From Candidatus Latescibacterota bacterium (GTDB lineage: Bacteria > JAAXHH01), in contig JAJEEG010000005.1 in the NCBI GenBank assembly GCA_022821085.1, forward strand, positions 47,116 through 111,115: a stretch of 64,000 nt of DNA. The letters run 5' to 3'. Each line of letters starts with the position of its first letter. Position 1 is the stretch's first letter. The notes beneath the pieces were generated by a model. It was not told the DNA's origin. It ran no database searches and was given only the letters and a program-made list of their open reading frames with translations. This document shows, in pieces, positions 1 to 8,001 of this stretch. The translations under genes and the position numbers were made by a program.

Positions 1-1
1 C

Positions 2-394
2 CACGGGGATTTCCGGCCGGCCAACGTGATCAAAGCGGATCCGGACCGCGTCGCGCTGGTCGACTGGGAACACGCGGGGATCATGGACCCGTTCTACGAG
101 GTCGCCGGTTTCTTCTGGCATCCCGAGAGCGCGGGGCTGGGGGCGGGGTTGTGGGAGGAGTTGCGGGAGGAGACCATCGCGGGTTACAGCGAACGGAGCG
201 GCGACCCCCACGCGAGCGGGAAGATGGATGTGTACCAGGCCATACTTCCCGTACAATGGTGCGTGCGGGTCCTGTCCCTGATCGAAGGATACGGCCGGCA
301 GGCGGTTCAGCCCTGGAACGAACCCCGGCCGCTGGAGGCGCTATGGGGGGACCTGGAACGCTACATCGGGCTTGCTGCTCAGCGCCTGGTGTAA
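2..394 (+). CDS. Aminoglycoside phosphotransferase (APH)-family protein, C-terminal part
   Basis: The gene enters from the left edge, so its start is missing. The first visible residues, HGDFRPANVI, form the Brenner catalytic loop of APH/choline-kinase-fold phosphotransferases (catalytic Asp, then the Mg-binding Asn). The residues ALVDWEHAG follow and supply the DFG-like metal-binding Asp. The remaining ~100 residues are the helical C-lobe. These enzymes transfer phosphate from ATP to a small-molecule hydroxyl; the substrate cannot be read from this fragment, and thiamine, choline or sugar kinases are as likely as a resistance enzyme. The 3' end overlaps the convergent era gene by 16 bp. Confidence 0.8.
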   Translation, partial: HGDFRPANVIKADPDRVALVDWEHAGIMDPFYEVAGFFWHPESAGLGAGLWEELREETIAGYSERSGDPHASGKMDVYQAILPVQWCVRVLSLIEGYGRQAVQPWNEPRPLEALWGDLERYIGLAAQRLV

Positions 395-1320
395 CCCAGC
401 CGCCTCAGCTCCTGCTCTTTCTTTCGCCATGAGGGCCGGACCTTGACCCGCAGGTCGAGGTAGACAGGGCGGTCCAGGAATTCGACGATGGCCTTTCTCG
501 CGGCCGATCCGATGTGTTTGAGCATGCGCCCGTTCTTGCCGATGATGATGCCCTTCTGGGAAGTCCGCTCGATGATGATGCCGGCCTGGATGAACGCCGT
601 GCCGTTGGAACGGTCCGTAAAGTCCTCCACGATCACGGCCGACGCGTAGGGCAGTTCCTCGCGCAGGGCCAGGAACAGGTGCTCGCGGATGATCTCTCCC
701 ACGAAGAACCGCTCCGGCTGGTCCGTGAGCATGTCGGCGGGGTAGAGCGCTGGACCCGCCGGAAGCACGCGGATCACGGCGGAGAGCAGCGGTTCGAGGC
801 CGTCTCCCTTGAGGGCGGATACGGGCACGATTTCGGCGAAGGGGAACCGGCTCGCGGCCCGATCGATCATGGGCAGCAGGGCGGTCCGGGGTATCCGGTC
901 GATCTTGTTGATGGCCAGGATGACCGGTCCGCGGCTCTGCTCGAGGAAGCCGGCGACCCGGTCGTCGAGATCGCGTTCGAAACGGGTGGCGTCCACGATG
1001 GCCACGGCCGCGTCCGAGTCGTGCAGCGTATGGACCGCGGACTGCAGCATGTATTCCTGGAGCCGGTAGCCGGGTTCGAGCAGCCCGGGCGTATCCAGGA
1101 ACAGGACCTGGCAGTCGTCTTTCGTCAGAATGCCGAGTACCCGCTGGCGGGTCGTCTGGGGCCTCGGCGTCACGATGGAAAGCCGGTGCTGCAGCAGCGC
1201 GTTCATCAGGGTGGATTTGCCCACGTTCGGCTTCCCGACCAGGGCCACGAACCCCGCGCGATGGGATCCGTCGCCGGCGGCGCCTTCCGTCTGCCCTGAC
1301 ATCTGCCCGGTGCTTTCCAT
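379..1320 (-). CDS. era: GTPase Era
   Basis: Era binds the 3' end of 16S rRNA and helps mature the 30S subunit at the membrane. The G domain shows G1 GKPNVGKST, G3 DTPGL, G4 NKID and G5 SALKG. The C-terminal third is a KH RNA-binding domain (IIIGKNGRMLKHIG), and the protein ends with the typical VKVRPSWRKKEQELRRLGY tail. I chose the ATG at 1320 because AAGGA lies 9 nt upstream on the minus strand; an in-frame GTG at 1353 has no usable spacing to a Shine-Dalgarno sequence. At 313 aa the length is normal for the family. The gene is convergent with the phosphotransferase at the left edge. Confidence 0.96.
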   Translation of the reverse strand: MESTGQMSGQTEGAAGDGSHRAGFVALVGKPNVGKSTLMNALLQHRLSIVTPRPQTTRQRVLGILTKDDCQVLFLDTPGLLEPGYRLQEYMLQSAVHTLHDSDAAVAIVDATRFERDLDDRVAGFLEQSRGPVILAINKIDRIPRTALLPMIDRAASRFPFAEIVPVSALKGDGLEPLLSAVIRVLPAGPALYPADMLTDQPERFFVGEIIREHLFLALREELPYASAVIVEDFTDRSNGTAFIQAGIIIERTSQKGIIIGKNGRMLKHIGSAARKAIVEFLDRPVYLDLRVKVRPSWRKKEQELRRLGYTRR

Positions 1321-1424
1321 GTGATGTAGTCCTTTACGGTATCCTTCGTTCACCCTTGTTTCACTATACGTAACACGCCGGCCGCAAAAGAGAAAGTCTT
1401 TTACCCACAGGAGAATGAAGCGCC

Positions 1425-2342
1425 ATGAATGAACCGGTCGTCTATCTCAACGATGGATTCGTCCCCGCATCCCGGGCCCACCTGAACATCTTTGACCTGG
1501 GGATCGTTCTGGGGGCCACCGTGACTGAAATGACCCGGACTTTCAGGCATGAACCGTTCCGCCTGGACGAACATGTGCGGCGGCTTCTGCGGTCGTGCAG
1601 GTACGTGGGATTCGAACTGGAACTGGACCACGACGGCCTGGTCGAATGCACGCGAAGCCTGATCGAGACCAACAGCAAGCTGATCGGCCCGGAGCAGGAC
1701 CTGGGCGTCGTCCACTTCGTGACGCCGGGGGAGAACCGGATCTACGCGGGGAGCTCGGGCAGTCCGGTTCGTCTCAAGCCCACGTTGTGCATCCACTCCT
1801 TTCCGCTGCCCTTCTCCGTGTGGCGCCCCTTCTTCCGCCAGGGCGCCCACGTGGTCACGCCCTCCATCCGCCACGTGCCGCCCCAGTGCGTCGATCCCAA
1901 GACCAAGAACCGCTCGCGCCTGCACTACTGGCTGGCCGACCGGCAGACGCAGGCCGTCGACCCCGCCGCCACCTCGCTGCTGCTCGACCTTGACGGCAAC
2001 CTCACGGAGTGTTCGGGGGCGAACTTCGTCGTGGTGGAGAACGACACCATCTATACGCCCACCAGCCGCAATATCCTGGAAGGGGTCAGCCTGGTCACGC
2101 TGCGGGAAATGGCGCCCGGCCTGGGGCTGGACTGGGTGGAAAAAGACCTGCAGCCCTACGATGCCGTCAATGCCGGCGAGGCCTGGCTGACGAGCACGCC
2201 GTATTGCCTGGCGCCCTGTACACGCATCAACAACACGCCCATCGGCGACGGCCGGCCCGGTCCGCTGTTCGGACGGGCCATGGAAGCCTGGAGCCGGCGG
2301 GTGGGCATGGACATCCTGGCGCAGATCGAAAACACGGACTGA
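1425..2342 (+). CDS. Class IV PLP-dependent aminotransferase
   Basis: This 305-aa protein has the fold-type IV aminotransferase layout. It opens with VYLNDGFVPASRAHLNIFDLGIVLGATVTEM, carries the PLP lysine region in KTKNRSRLHYWLAD around residue 155-165, and then shows the LTECSGANFVVV motif that holds the PLP phosphate. Relatives are branched-chain aminotransferase, D-amino-acid aminotransferase and aminodeoxychorismate lyase. I cannot separate these from sequence alone, so no gene symbol is given. The start is supported by AGGAG about 10 nt upstream. It diverges from era and precedes the heme cluster, which appears to have its own promoter at 2360. Confidence 0.88.
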   Translation: MNEPVVYLNDGFVPASRAHLNIFDLGIVLGATVTEMTRTFRHEPFRLDEHVRRLLRSCRYVGFELELDHDGLVECTRSLIETNSKLIGPEQDLGVVHFVTPGENRIYAGSSGSPVRLKPTLCIHSFPLPFSVWRPFFRQGAHVVTPSIRHVPPQCVDPKTKNRSRLHYWLADRQTQAVDPAATSLLLDLDGNLTECSGANFVVVENDTIYTPTSRNILEGVSLVTLREMAPGLGLDWVEKDLQPYDAVNAGEAWLTSTPYCLAPCTRINNTPIGDGRPGPLFGRAMEAWSRRVGMDILAQIENTD

Positions 2343-2359
2343 ACCGCTTTCCTTTCGAC

Positions 2360-2388
2360 TTGATAAATACTTGATAAGACGGTATTTT
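2360..2388 (+). promoter_or_regulatory. Candidate sigma-70 promoter of the heme cluster
   Basis: TTGATA (2360-2365) and TATTTT (2383-2388) are separated by exactly 17 bp. The site lies in the AT-rich gap after the aminotransferase and ~55 bp before the HemX/CcsA-like gene. The predicted transcript start is near 2395. It is inferred from consensus only. Confidence 0.5.
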
Positions 2389-2443
2389 ACGATACCTTGT
2401 CGGGCCTGAATTCCCGGAGCGGTATCACGTCGAGGCTGGATCC

Positions 2444-3265
2444 ATGGCCATCTACATTCTGCATGGTTTGATTCTGGCGGGTTACGCCGTCGCCACGGTG
2501 GTCTACTTCCGCCATTTCTGGACGAAGCAGCCCAGGTCCGGTTTTTACGCCAGCCTGAGCCTGGTGCTGGCGTTGGCCTGCCACAGCGTCTTCCTGATCG
2601 CCCGCGGTCTCGAATCCAGCCACGCGCCTTTCGTCGGACTGCACGAGTCGATGAGCTTCTTCGCGTGGCTCATCGCCGTGGTCTACCTGTTCCTGGAGCG
2701 CCGTTTTCACGACCGGTCGCTGGGCGTGTTCGTCCTGCCCCTGGTCCTGGCGGCGCAGACCGCTTCCACGGCGTTCATGAGCCCCGTCGACCCGCTGCCG
2801 CCCCTGCTGCAGAGTCCCTGGTTCAATTTCCACGTAACGGCGAGCTTCCTGGCCTACGCGGCCTTTTCCTTCACCTTCATCACCGGGCTGCTGTACGTGA
2901 TGCAGATGTACTACATCCACCACCGCCGCGTGGGCCTGGTGTTCTCCCGGCTGCCCGCGCTGGGCATGCTGGACGAAATGAACCTGAAGGCGACGCTCAT
3001 CGGCTGGGTTTTCCTGTCCGCGGGCATCGCCACGGGCATCTGGTGGGCGACGGCCGCGTGGGACTCGATCACGCCCTGGCTGCTGGATCCGAAAGTACTG
3101 TGCGTGATGCTGACCTGGGTCATCTACACCTGCCAACTGGTTACGCGATATACCGCGGGCTGGCAGGGTGAACGGGCGGCCATCATCTCCATGGCCGGGT
3201 TCGCTTCCGTGCTGCTGGCCTATCTCGGCGCCGGACTCTGGACCAATCTGCACATATTCGACTGA
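2444..3265 (+). CDS. CcsA/HemX-family cytochrome c assembly-type membrane protein
   Basis: This 273-aa polytopic membrane protein has about eight hydrophobic segments, starting at AIYILHGLILAGYAVATVVYF. It carries a degenerate tryptophan-rich segment (GIWWATAAWDSITPWLLDP) at the place where CcsA/CcmC proteins have the WGxxWxWD heme-handling motif. CcsA-type proteins present heme for cytochrome c maturation. The shorter HemX relatives sit next to hemA and are thought to affect GluTR abundance. Position directly upstream of siroheme and heme genes favours a HemX-like role. The gene is followed after ~40 bp by the precorrin-2 dehydrogenase, in the same transcript by spacing. Confidence 0.8.
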   Translation: MAIYILHGLILAGYAVATVVYFRHFWTKQPRSGFYASLSLVLALACHSVFLIARGLESSHAPFVGLHESMSFFAWLIAVVYLFLERRFHDRSLGVFVLPLVLAAQTASTAFMSPVDPLPPLLQSPWFNFHVTASFLAYAAFSFTFITGLLYVMQMYYIHHRRVGLVFSRLPALGMLDEMNLKATLIGWVFLSAGIATGIWWATAAWDSITPWLLDPKVLCVMLTWVIYTCQLVTRYTAGWQGERAAIISMAGFASVLLAYLGAGLWTNLHIFD

Positions 3266-3304
3266 CGACGGCAACCGGTCGACGACAACTGACGGAAACC
3301 AACC

Positions 3305-3949
3305 ATGAAAAAATACTATCCCGCCTTCGTCGATATCGATGAACAGCCGTGCCTGGTGGTGGGCGGCGGTGCGATCGCGGAGGAGAAGGCGGGATCGTTG
3401 CTCGAATGCGGTGGGGCCGTTACCGTGATCAGCCCCGATCTGACGGACGGACTGCGTGACCAAGCGGACCGCGGCGCACTGCGCTGGATAGCGAGGCCGT
3501 ACGAATCCGGCGACGTCCGTGGCTTCAGGCTGGTCATCTCGGCGACCGATTCCACGGAAGTCAACGAGCGGGTTTACCGGGACGCCGAGGCGGAGGGCAT
3601 CATGGTCAACGTGGTGGACGTGCCCGCGCTGTGCCGGTACATCGTACCCTCCATCGTCCGGCAGGGCGACCTGTGCATCGCCATATCCACGGGCGGCAAG
3701 AGTCCCGCGCTGGCGAAGAAGATCCGCGGGCAGCTGGAAGGGGCCTTCGGGCCCGAGTACGCCGACCTGCTCGACCTGCTGGGCGCGTACCGCCCCCGGA
3801 TGAAGGCCGCGCACCCCGATGAAACCGAAACCCGCGCGAGGTTGTGGACGTCCCTGGTCGATTCCGACCTCCTCGATCTCCTGCGCGCCGGACGCGCGGA
3901 AGAAGCGCGCGACAGGGTGGAGACATGCATCTCACACTCGTCGGACTGA
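3305..3949 (+). CDS. Precorrin-2 dehydrogenase / sirohydrochlorin ferrochelatase-type protein (CysG N-terminal domain)
   Basis: This 214-aa stand-alone version of the CysG N-terminal domain resembles Met8/SirC. It starts MKKYYPAFVDIDEQPCLVVGGG, giving the NAD-binding GGGAIAEEKAGSLLECG glycine-rich turn. Later it shows the ATDSTEVNERVYRDAE segment and the VVDVPALCRYIVPSIV ... SIRTGG-like ISTGGKSPALAKKIR motif typical of the family. It oxidises precorrin-2 to sirohydrochlorin and may insert iron, making siroheme for sulfite or nitrite reductases. Its SAM-dependent partner is the CobA half of the fusion at 6283. Its 3' end overlaps hemA by 25 bp, suggesting translational coupling. Confidence 0.9.
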   Translation: MKKYYPAFVDIDEQPCLVVGGGAIAEEKAGSLLECGGAVTVISPDLTDGLRDQADRGALRWIARPYESGDVRGFRLVISATDSTEVNERVYRDAEAEGIMVNVVDVPALCRYIVPSIVRQGDLCIAISTGGKSPALAKKIRGQLEGAFGPEYADLLDLLGAYRPRMKAAHPDETETRARLWTSLVDSDLLDLLRAGRAEEARDRVETCISHSSD

Positions 3950-5223
3950 GTCACCATACCGCGCCCATCGACGTGCGCGACCAGACGGTGCTGACGAAAT
4001 CGCTTCAGGAGAAGGCCCTCACCTTCGTGAAGGCATCGAGCGGCATCCTGGAAGCGGTGCTCCTGTCCACGTGCAACCGCAGCGAAATGTATGCGACCAC
4101 CGACGAGGAACATACCGATCCCGGCCCAATCGAGGCGTGGTTCCACGAGATCCACGGCGTGGACGAAGGGGTCCTGTCTCCCTACCTCTATCACCGGAGG
4201 GACGAGGCGGTCATCCGGCACCTGTTCCGGGTGGTCTCCAGCCTGGATTCGATGGTCGTCGGGGAGCAGCAGATCCTCGGCCAGGTCAGAGAGGCCTACA
4301 TGCAGTCGCTGAACACGGAGAACACGGGACTGGTCCTCAACCGGTTGTTCGAAAAAGCGCTGGCCGTAGGCAAGCAGGTGCGGGAGACCACGGAGATCGG
4401 GACGGGCTCGGTTTCCGTCAGTTCCGTGGCGGTCGAACTCGCGCGGAAGATCTTCAAGGATCTGCGGCAGCATACGGCCATGCTGATCGGCGCGGGAGAG
4501 ACGGGCGAACGGACCGCGGAGTACCTCGTCGACCAGGGCGTGAAGCGGCTGATCGTCGCCAACCGGACTTACGACCGGGCCGCCGACCTGGCCCACCGCT
4601 ACGACGGGATCGCCGTTTCCCTGCAGGACGGACTGCAGATGATCTCCGACGTCGATATCGTCATCAGTTCCACCGGAGCCGCCGAACCGGTGCTGGGCAG
4701 GGACCGGATGGCGGAGATCATGCACGACCGCCGCAACCGCCCCATATTCCTGATCGATATCGCCGCGCCCCGGGACATCGACCCCCGCGTGCGCGATCTC
4801 TACAACGTCATTCTCTACGACATGGACGACCTGCAGTCGGTGGTAGACGACAACGCGGAGGCGCGGAAGGCGGAAGCGCTGAAGGTGGAGGCGATCGTAG
4901 AGACCGAGGTAGAGCGGTTGCTCGCGTGGTACCAGAACCTCTCCATCGCGCCCACCATCGCCCAACTCCGCCACTTCGCGGAGGATGTCCGGCACCAGGA
5001 AGTCGGCCGCGCCTTGGCCCAGCTCGGCCATCTCTCCGATGAAGACCGGGAGATCATGGACAAGATGACCCGCGCCATCGTGAACAAACTGCTCCATCAA
5101 CCGACGGTCCAGCTCAGGAACACTTCCGACCCGGAGCACAAGGACTACCACCTCTACAGCCTGCGCCATCTCTTCGGACTCGACGAGCACGGGAACGACA
5201 AGAACGGCGCCGGGAACAAGTAG
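3925..5223 (+). CDS. hemA: Glutamyl-tRNA reductase
   Basis: HemA reduces glutamate carried on tRNA-Glu to glutamate-1-semialdehyde, the first committed step of the C5 heme pathway. The protein starts MHLTLVGLSHHTAPIDVR. It has the catalytic cysteine C50 in LLSTCNRSEMYA, the NADPH-binding region around VSSVAVELARKIF...MLIGAGETGERTAEYL, and a helical dimerisation tail with MTRAIVNKLLHQPTVQLR. I used the ATG at 3925, which has AGGGTGGAG upstream and gives 432 aa. An in-frame start at 3844 would add an Arg/Pro-rich non-conserved extension read inside the previous gene. HemL, at the end of the cluster, uses its product. Confidence 0.97.
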   Translation: MHLTLVGLSHHTAPIDVRDQTVLTKSLQEKALTFVKASSGILEAVLLSTCNRSEMYATTDEEHTDPGPIEAWFHEIHGVDEGVLSPYLYHRRDEAVIRHLFRVVSSLDSMVVGEQQILGQVREAYMQSLNTENTGLVLNRLFEKALAVGKQVRETTEIGTGSVSVSSVAVELARKIFKDLRQHTAMLIGAGETGERTAEYLVDQGVKRLIVANRTYDRAADLAHRYDGIAVSLQDGLQMISDVDIVISSTGAAEPVLGRDRMAEIMHDRRNRPIFLIDIAAPRDIDPRVRDLYNVILYDMDDLQSVVDDNAEARKAEALKVEAIVETEVERLLAWYQNLSIAPTIAQLRHFAEDVRHQEVGRALAQLGHLSDEDREIMDKMTRAIVNKLLHQPTVQLRNTSDPEHKDYHLYSLRHLFGLDEHGNDKNGAGNK

Positions 5224-5225
5224 CG

Positions 5226-5279
5226 CGGCGCGTCCGGGTGGCCGGGAACGAACAGCACGGCGCGTCCGGGTGGCCGGGA
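5226..5279 (+). repeat. 22-bp direct repeat between hemA and hemC
   Basis: Two identical 22-bp copies (5226-5247 and 5258-5279) sit with a 32-bp period immediately after the hemA stop codon and before hemC. They contain the core CGTCCGGGTGGCCGGGA. This looks like a short tandem duplication in the intergenic spacer rather than a mobile element, and similar cases occur elsewhere in the window. Confidence 0.85.
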
Positions 5280-5296
5280 CATCGATCCCCCTTACC

Positions 5297-6286
5297 ATGG
5301 CTTCTTCACTGATCATAGGCACCCGCGGCAGCAGGCTGGCCCTCGTCCAGGCCCATTCGGTGGCCAGGGACCTGGAAGCGGGCAGCGACGACCTGTCCGT
5401 GGAGGTGCGTGTCCTCACGACGAAGGGCGACGCGGACCGGGACGCCTCCCTGGATACCTTCGGCGGCGAGGGCGTCTTCGTCAAGGAACTGGAAAGGGCC
5501 CTGGTCGCGGGAGAGATCGACGCGGCCGTGCACAGCCTCAAGGACCTGCCCACGTCCCTTCCCGGCGGCCTGGCGATCGCCTCGGTGCCGGAGCGCGTTG
5601 ACGCGCGCGACGCCCTGATCAGCCGCGGCGGCGCCGGACTGGCCGACCTCCCGCAAGGTGCCCGCGTCGCCACGGGGAGTCCGAGGCGGCGGGCTCAACT
5701 GCAGCATTACCGGCCGGACCTGCGCTTCGCCGGGATCCGCGGAAACATCGACACCCGGCTTAAGAAACTTGCAGCACCGGACGGTCCGGACGCCATCGTG
5801 CTGGCCGTGGCGGGGTTGCAGCGCCTGGGCTGGACGGACCGCATCTCCGAGATATTGTCACCGGAAGTCTGCATGCCGGCCGTCGGCCAGGCGGCCCTCG
5901 CGATCGAGACCCGGGAGAACGATCGACCCACCCTGGAAGCGGCGCGGCGCATCGACCACCTTCAGGCGCGGCAGGCCGTAACCGCGGAACGGTCCTTTCT
6001 CCATCGTATCGGCGGCGGTTGCCATACCCCGGTCGGCGCGTGGGGGAGGATCGAGGACGGCAGCCTGGTGCTGGACGCTGTGCTGGCCGCCGATAACGGC
6101 GAATGGATCGTGCGTCAATCCCTTCGCGGCCGGCCGGAAGAAGGCGCCGATGTGGGCCGCCGGCTGGCTGAGGCGGTGCTGGATCAGGCCGCGCAGGCTG
6201 ATCCGACCAGGCCGAACGATCAGGCCGCGCAGGCTGATCCGACCGGACCGTCCAGGCCGTCCAGGCCGTCCACGGAATCCCAATGA
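5297..6286 (+). CDS. hemC: Porphobilinogen deaminase (hydroxymethylbilane synthase)
   Basis: HemC joins four porphobilinogen units into hydroxymethylbilane. It begins MASSLIIGTRGSRLALVQAH, has the catalytic-site segments DAAVHSLKDLP and GSPRRRAQL, and carries the dipyrromethane-cofactor cysteine at C242 in RIGGGCHTPVGAWG. I chose the ATG at 5297, because the alternative GTG at 5270 lies inside the intergenic repeat. The last ~30 residues are an unusual low-complexity tail made by a 12-codon duplication (QAAQADPT twice) and a short PSR repeat; they follow the normal C-terminal domain and are probably not catalytic. It overlaps the next gene by ATGA. Confidence 0.97.
   Translation: MASSLIIGTRGSRLALVQAHSVARDLEAGSDDLSVEVRVLTTKGDADRDASLDTFGGEGVFVKELERALVAGEIDAAVHSLKDLPTSLPGGLAIASVPERVDARDALISRGGAGLADLPQGARVATGSPRRRAQLQHYRPDLRFAGIRGNIDTRLKKLAAPDGPDAIVLAVAGLQRLGWTDRISEILSPEVCMPAVGQAALAIETRENDRPTLEAARRIDHLQARQAVTAERSFLHRIGGGCHTPVGAWGRIEDGSLVLDAVLAADNGEWIVRQSLRGRPEEGADVGRRLAEAVLDQAAQADPTRPNDQAAQADPTGPSRPSRPSTESQ
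6182..6244 (+). repeat. In-frame 27-bp duplication at the hemC 3' end
   Basis: Two identical 27-bp copies (6182-6208 and 6218-6244; period 36 bp, 12 codons) encode QAAQADPT twice. A shorter CCGTCCAGG triplication follows at about 6248-6272. Because the period is a multiple of three, the frame is kept and HemC gains a disordered tail. Confidence 0.9.
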
Positions 6287-7884
6287 ACGCCGAATCCCCT
6301 GACAACGGCTCATCCCCGGGTGACCTCGAATCCCCGGGCGGGTCCGAGACTGCCCCGACGCCGGGCATGGTTTACCTGGTCGGCGCGGGCCCCGGCGACC
6401 CCGGACTGATCACCGTGAAGGGCCTGGACTGCGTGCGGCGGGCCGACGTCGTCGTTGCCGACTTCCTCGCCGACGACCGGCTGGTGGCGGAGGCGCCTGG
6501 ACACGCCGAACGGATACGCGTGCCCTGGCGGCCGGGTCGGCAGGCCGAGATCAACGACCTGCTGGTACAGCACAGCCGGGCCGGGAAAACCGTGGTCCGG
6601 TTGAAGGGCGGCGATCCGTTCGTGTTCGGCCGGGGCGGCGAAGAGGGACTACATCTCCAGCGCCACGGGATCCGCTTCGAGGTCGTTCCCGGTATCACGG
6701 CGGCCGTCGCGGTCCCGGCCTACGCCGGCATACCGGTGACCCACCGGGAGATTACTTCGTCGATGACGGTCGTCACCGGCCACGTGTCGCCGGACAAGGA
6801 CCGGACGGATCTCGACTGGGAGGCGTTCGCCAAACGGATCGGCACGCTGATCTTCTACATGGGTGCGCGGAACCTGCCCTTCATCGCGGAAAAACTGATC
6901 GAATTCGGACGGCCGAAGGACACGCCCGTCGCGCTGATCCAGTGGGGCACCACACCGGAGCAGAGGACCCTCGTCGGCACGCTGGACGATATCGTGTCCA
7001 GGGCCCGGTCATCCGCCTTCACGCCGCCCGTGCTGATCGTCGTGGGCGAGGTGGTGGCGATGCGGCCGCAACTCGACTGGTTCGAGACGAAACCGCTATT
7101 CGGCGTCCGCGTGCTGGTCACGCGCGCCCGGGACCAGGCCGGCGAGCTGTCGGAGCTGCTCGTCCGCCACGGCGCGGAGCCGGTGGAAGCGCCGCTGATA
7201 CGGATCGAAGCCCCGGAAGACTGGTCGGCAGCGGATGCCGCGCTGGCCGAACTCTCCGGTTTCGATCACGTGGTGTTCACCAGCCGGAACGCCGTGGAGG
7301 CGTTTTTCTCCCGCCTGAATCATAAAGGCCTGGATGCCCGGTCGCTGGGCGGGGTCCGGGTCGCCGCGGTAGGCCGGGCCACGGCTTGCGCGCTGCGTAG
7401 TCGCGGGATCGAAGCGGACGATCAACCCGAGGCGTTCCGGGCCGAGAAGCTCGTCGAAGCCCTGGCCCGAGACCGCGACCTTCAGGACGCGCGGATCCTC
7501 TTTCCCGCGGCGGACATCGCGGGGCCCGCCGTGGAGGAGGGGCTGACCGCCGCCGGCGCGACCGTGACCCGGGTGACGGTCTACCGGACGGTCCTTGCAG
7601 CGGACCTGCCAGGCGACATAGCGTCCATGCTGGCAGACAGGAAGATCCACTTGGCCGTGTTCGCGAGTTCGTCGGCCGTCTCGACGTTCGCGAAGGCCGC
7701 GGGCCCGGACGGTCTCCAACGATGGACCCGGGGCGTGCGCATCGCCTGCATCGGTCCCTCGACGGCGGAAACCGCCGCGGAGGCGGGCCTGTCCGTGGAT
7801 ATCGTGCCCGGCGAGGCCACGATCCCCGCGCTCGTGGACGCGATCGTGCGGGACCGGCTCACCGCGGGGGAGCGGCCCGCGTAG
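6283..7884 (+). CDS. Fused uroporphyrinogen-III C-methyltransferase / uroporphyrinogen-III synthase
   Basis: This 533-aa bifunctional protein begins with a ~25-residue Ser/Gly/Pro-rich leader. CobA (SUMT) follows at ~residues 28-265, with the SAM-binding GAGPGDPGLIT, the RLKGGDPFVFGRGGEE motif and VVPGITAAVAVPAYAGIPVTHR. HemD follows at ~275-530, opening with GVRVLVTRARDQAGELSELL, then FTSRNAVEAFF and the FASSSAVSTF region. HemD cyclises hydroxymethylbilane to uroporphyrinogen III; CobA methylates that product to precorrin-2. The fusion therefore places the heme/siroheme branch point in one polypeptide. Fusions of this kind are known in Firmicutes and several environmental phyla. The start overlaps the hemC stop (ATGA). 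Confidence 0.95.
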   Translation: MNAESPDNGSSPGDLESPGGSETAPTPGMVYLVGAGPGDPGLITVKGLDCVRRADVVVADFLADDRLVAEAPGHAERIRVPWRPGRQAEINDLLVQHSRAGKTVVRLKGGDPFVFGRGGEEGLHLQRHGIRFEVVPGITAAVAVPAYAGIPVTHREITSSMTVVTGHVSPDKDRTDLDWEAFAKRIGTLIFYMGARNLPFIAEKLIEFGRPKDTPVALIQWGTTPEQRTLVGTLDDIVSRARSSAFTPPVLIVVGEVVAMRPQLDWFETKPLFGVRVLVTRARDQAGELSELLVRHGAEPVEAPLIRIEAPEDWSAADAALAELSGFDHVVFTSRNAVEAFFSRLNHKGLDARSLGGVRVAAVGRATACALRSRGIEADDQPEAFRAEKLVEALARDRDLQDARILFPAADIAGPAVEEGLTAAGATVTRVTVYRTVLAADLPGDIASMLADRKIHLAVFASSSAVSTFAKAAGPDGLQRWTRGVRIACIGPSTAETAAEAGLSVDIVPGEATIPALVDAIVRDRLTAGERPA

Positions 7885-7926
7885 TTTCGTGCGGGACCGG
7901 CTGGCCGCGGGGGAGCGTTCCGCGTA
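7844..7926 (+). repeat. Tandem duplication of the cobA-hemD 3' end
   Basis: The last 40 bp of the cobA-hemD coding region (7844-7883) are copied imperfectly at 7887-7926, right after the stop codon (period 43 bp). The copy keeps its own in-register stop-like TAATAA. The new segment is untranslated and looks like a decayed duplicate of the gene tail. Confidence 0.85.
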
Positions 7927-7933
7927 ATAACGA

Positions 7934-7961
7934 TTGCCCTGAAAAGACGTCCCGGTATATA
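7934..7961 (+). promoter_or_regulatory. Candidate internal promoter before the zinc-ribbon gene and hemB-hemL
   Basis: TTGCCC (7934-7939) and TATATA (7956-7961) are separated by 16 bp. A transcript starting near 7968 would leave the ATG at 8002 as the first usable start of the zinc-ribbon gene, and would let hemB and hemL be expressed apart from the upstream genes. Consensus-based only. Confidence 0.45.
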
Positions 7962-8001
7962 TTTGTCGGGCGTGAATCAAGCTAACATACAGCCGAATAC
8001 T

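Noticed and set aside
1363-1368. TATAGT on the minus strand as -10 box of era
   Set aside because: No -35 element occurs 16-18 bp upstream; the evidence was too weak to list.
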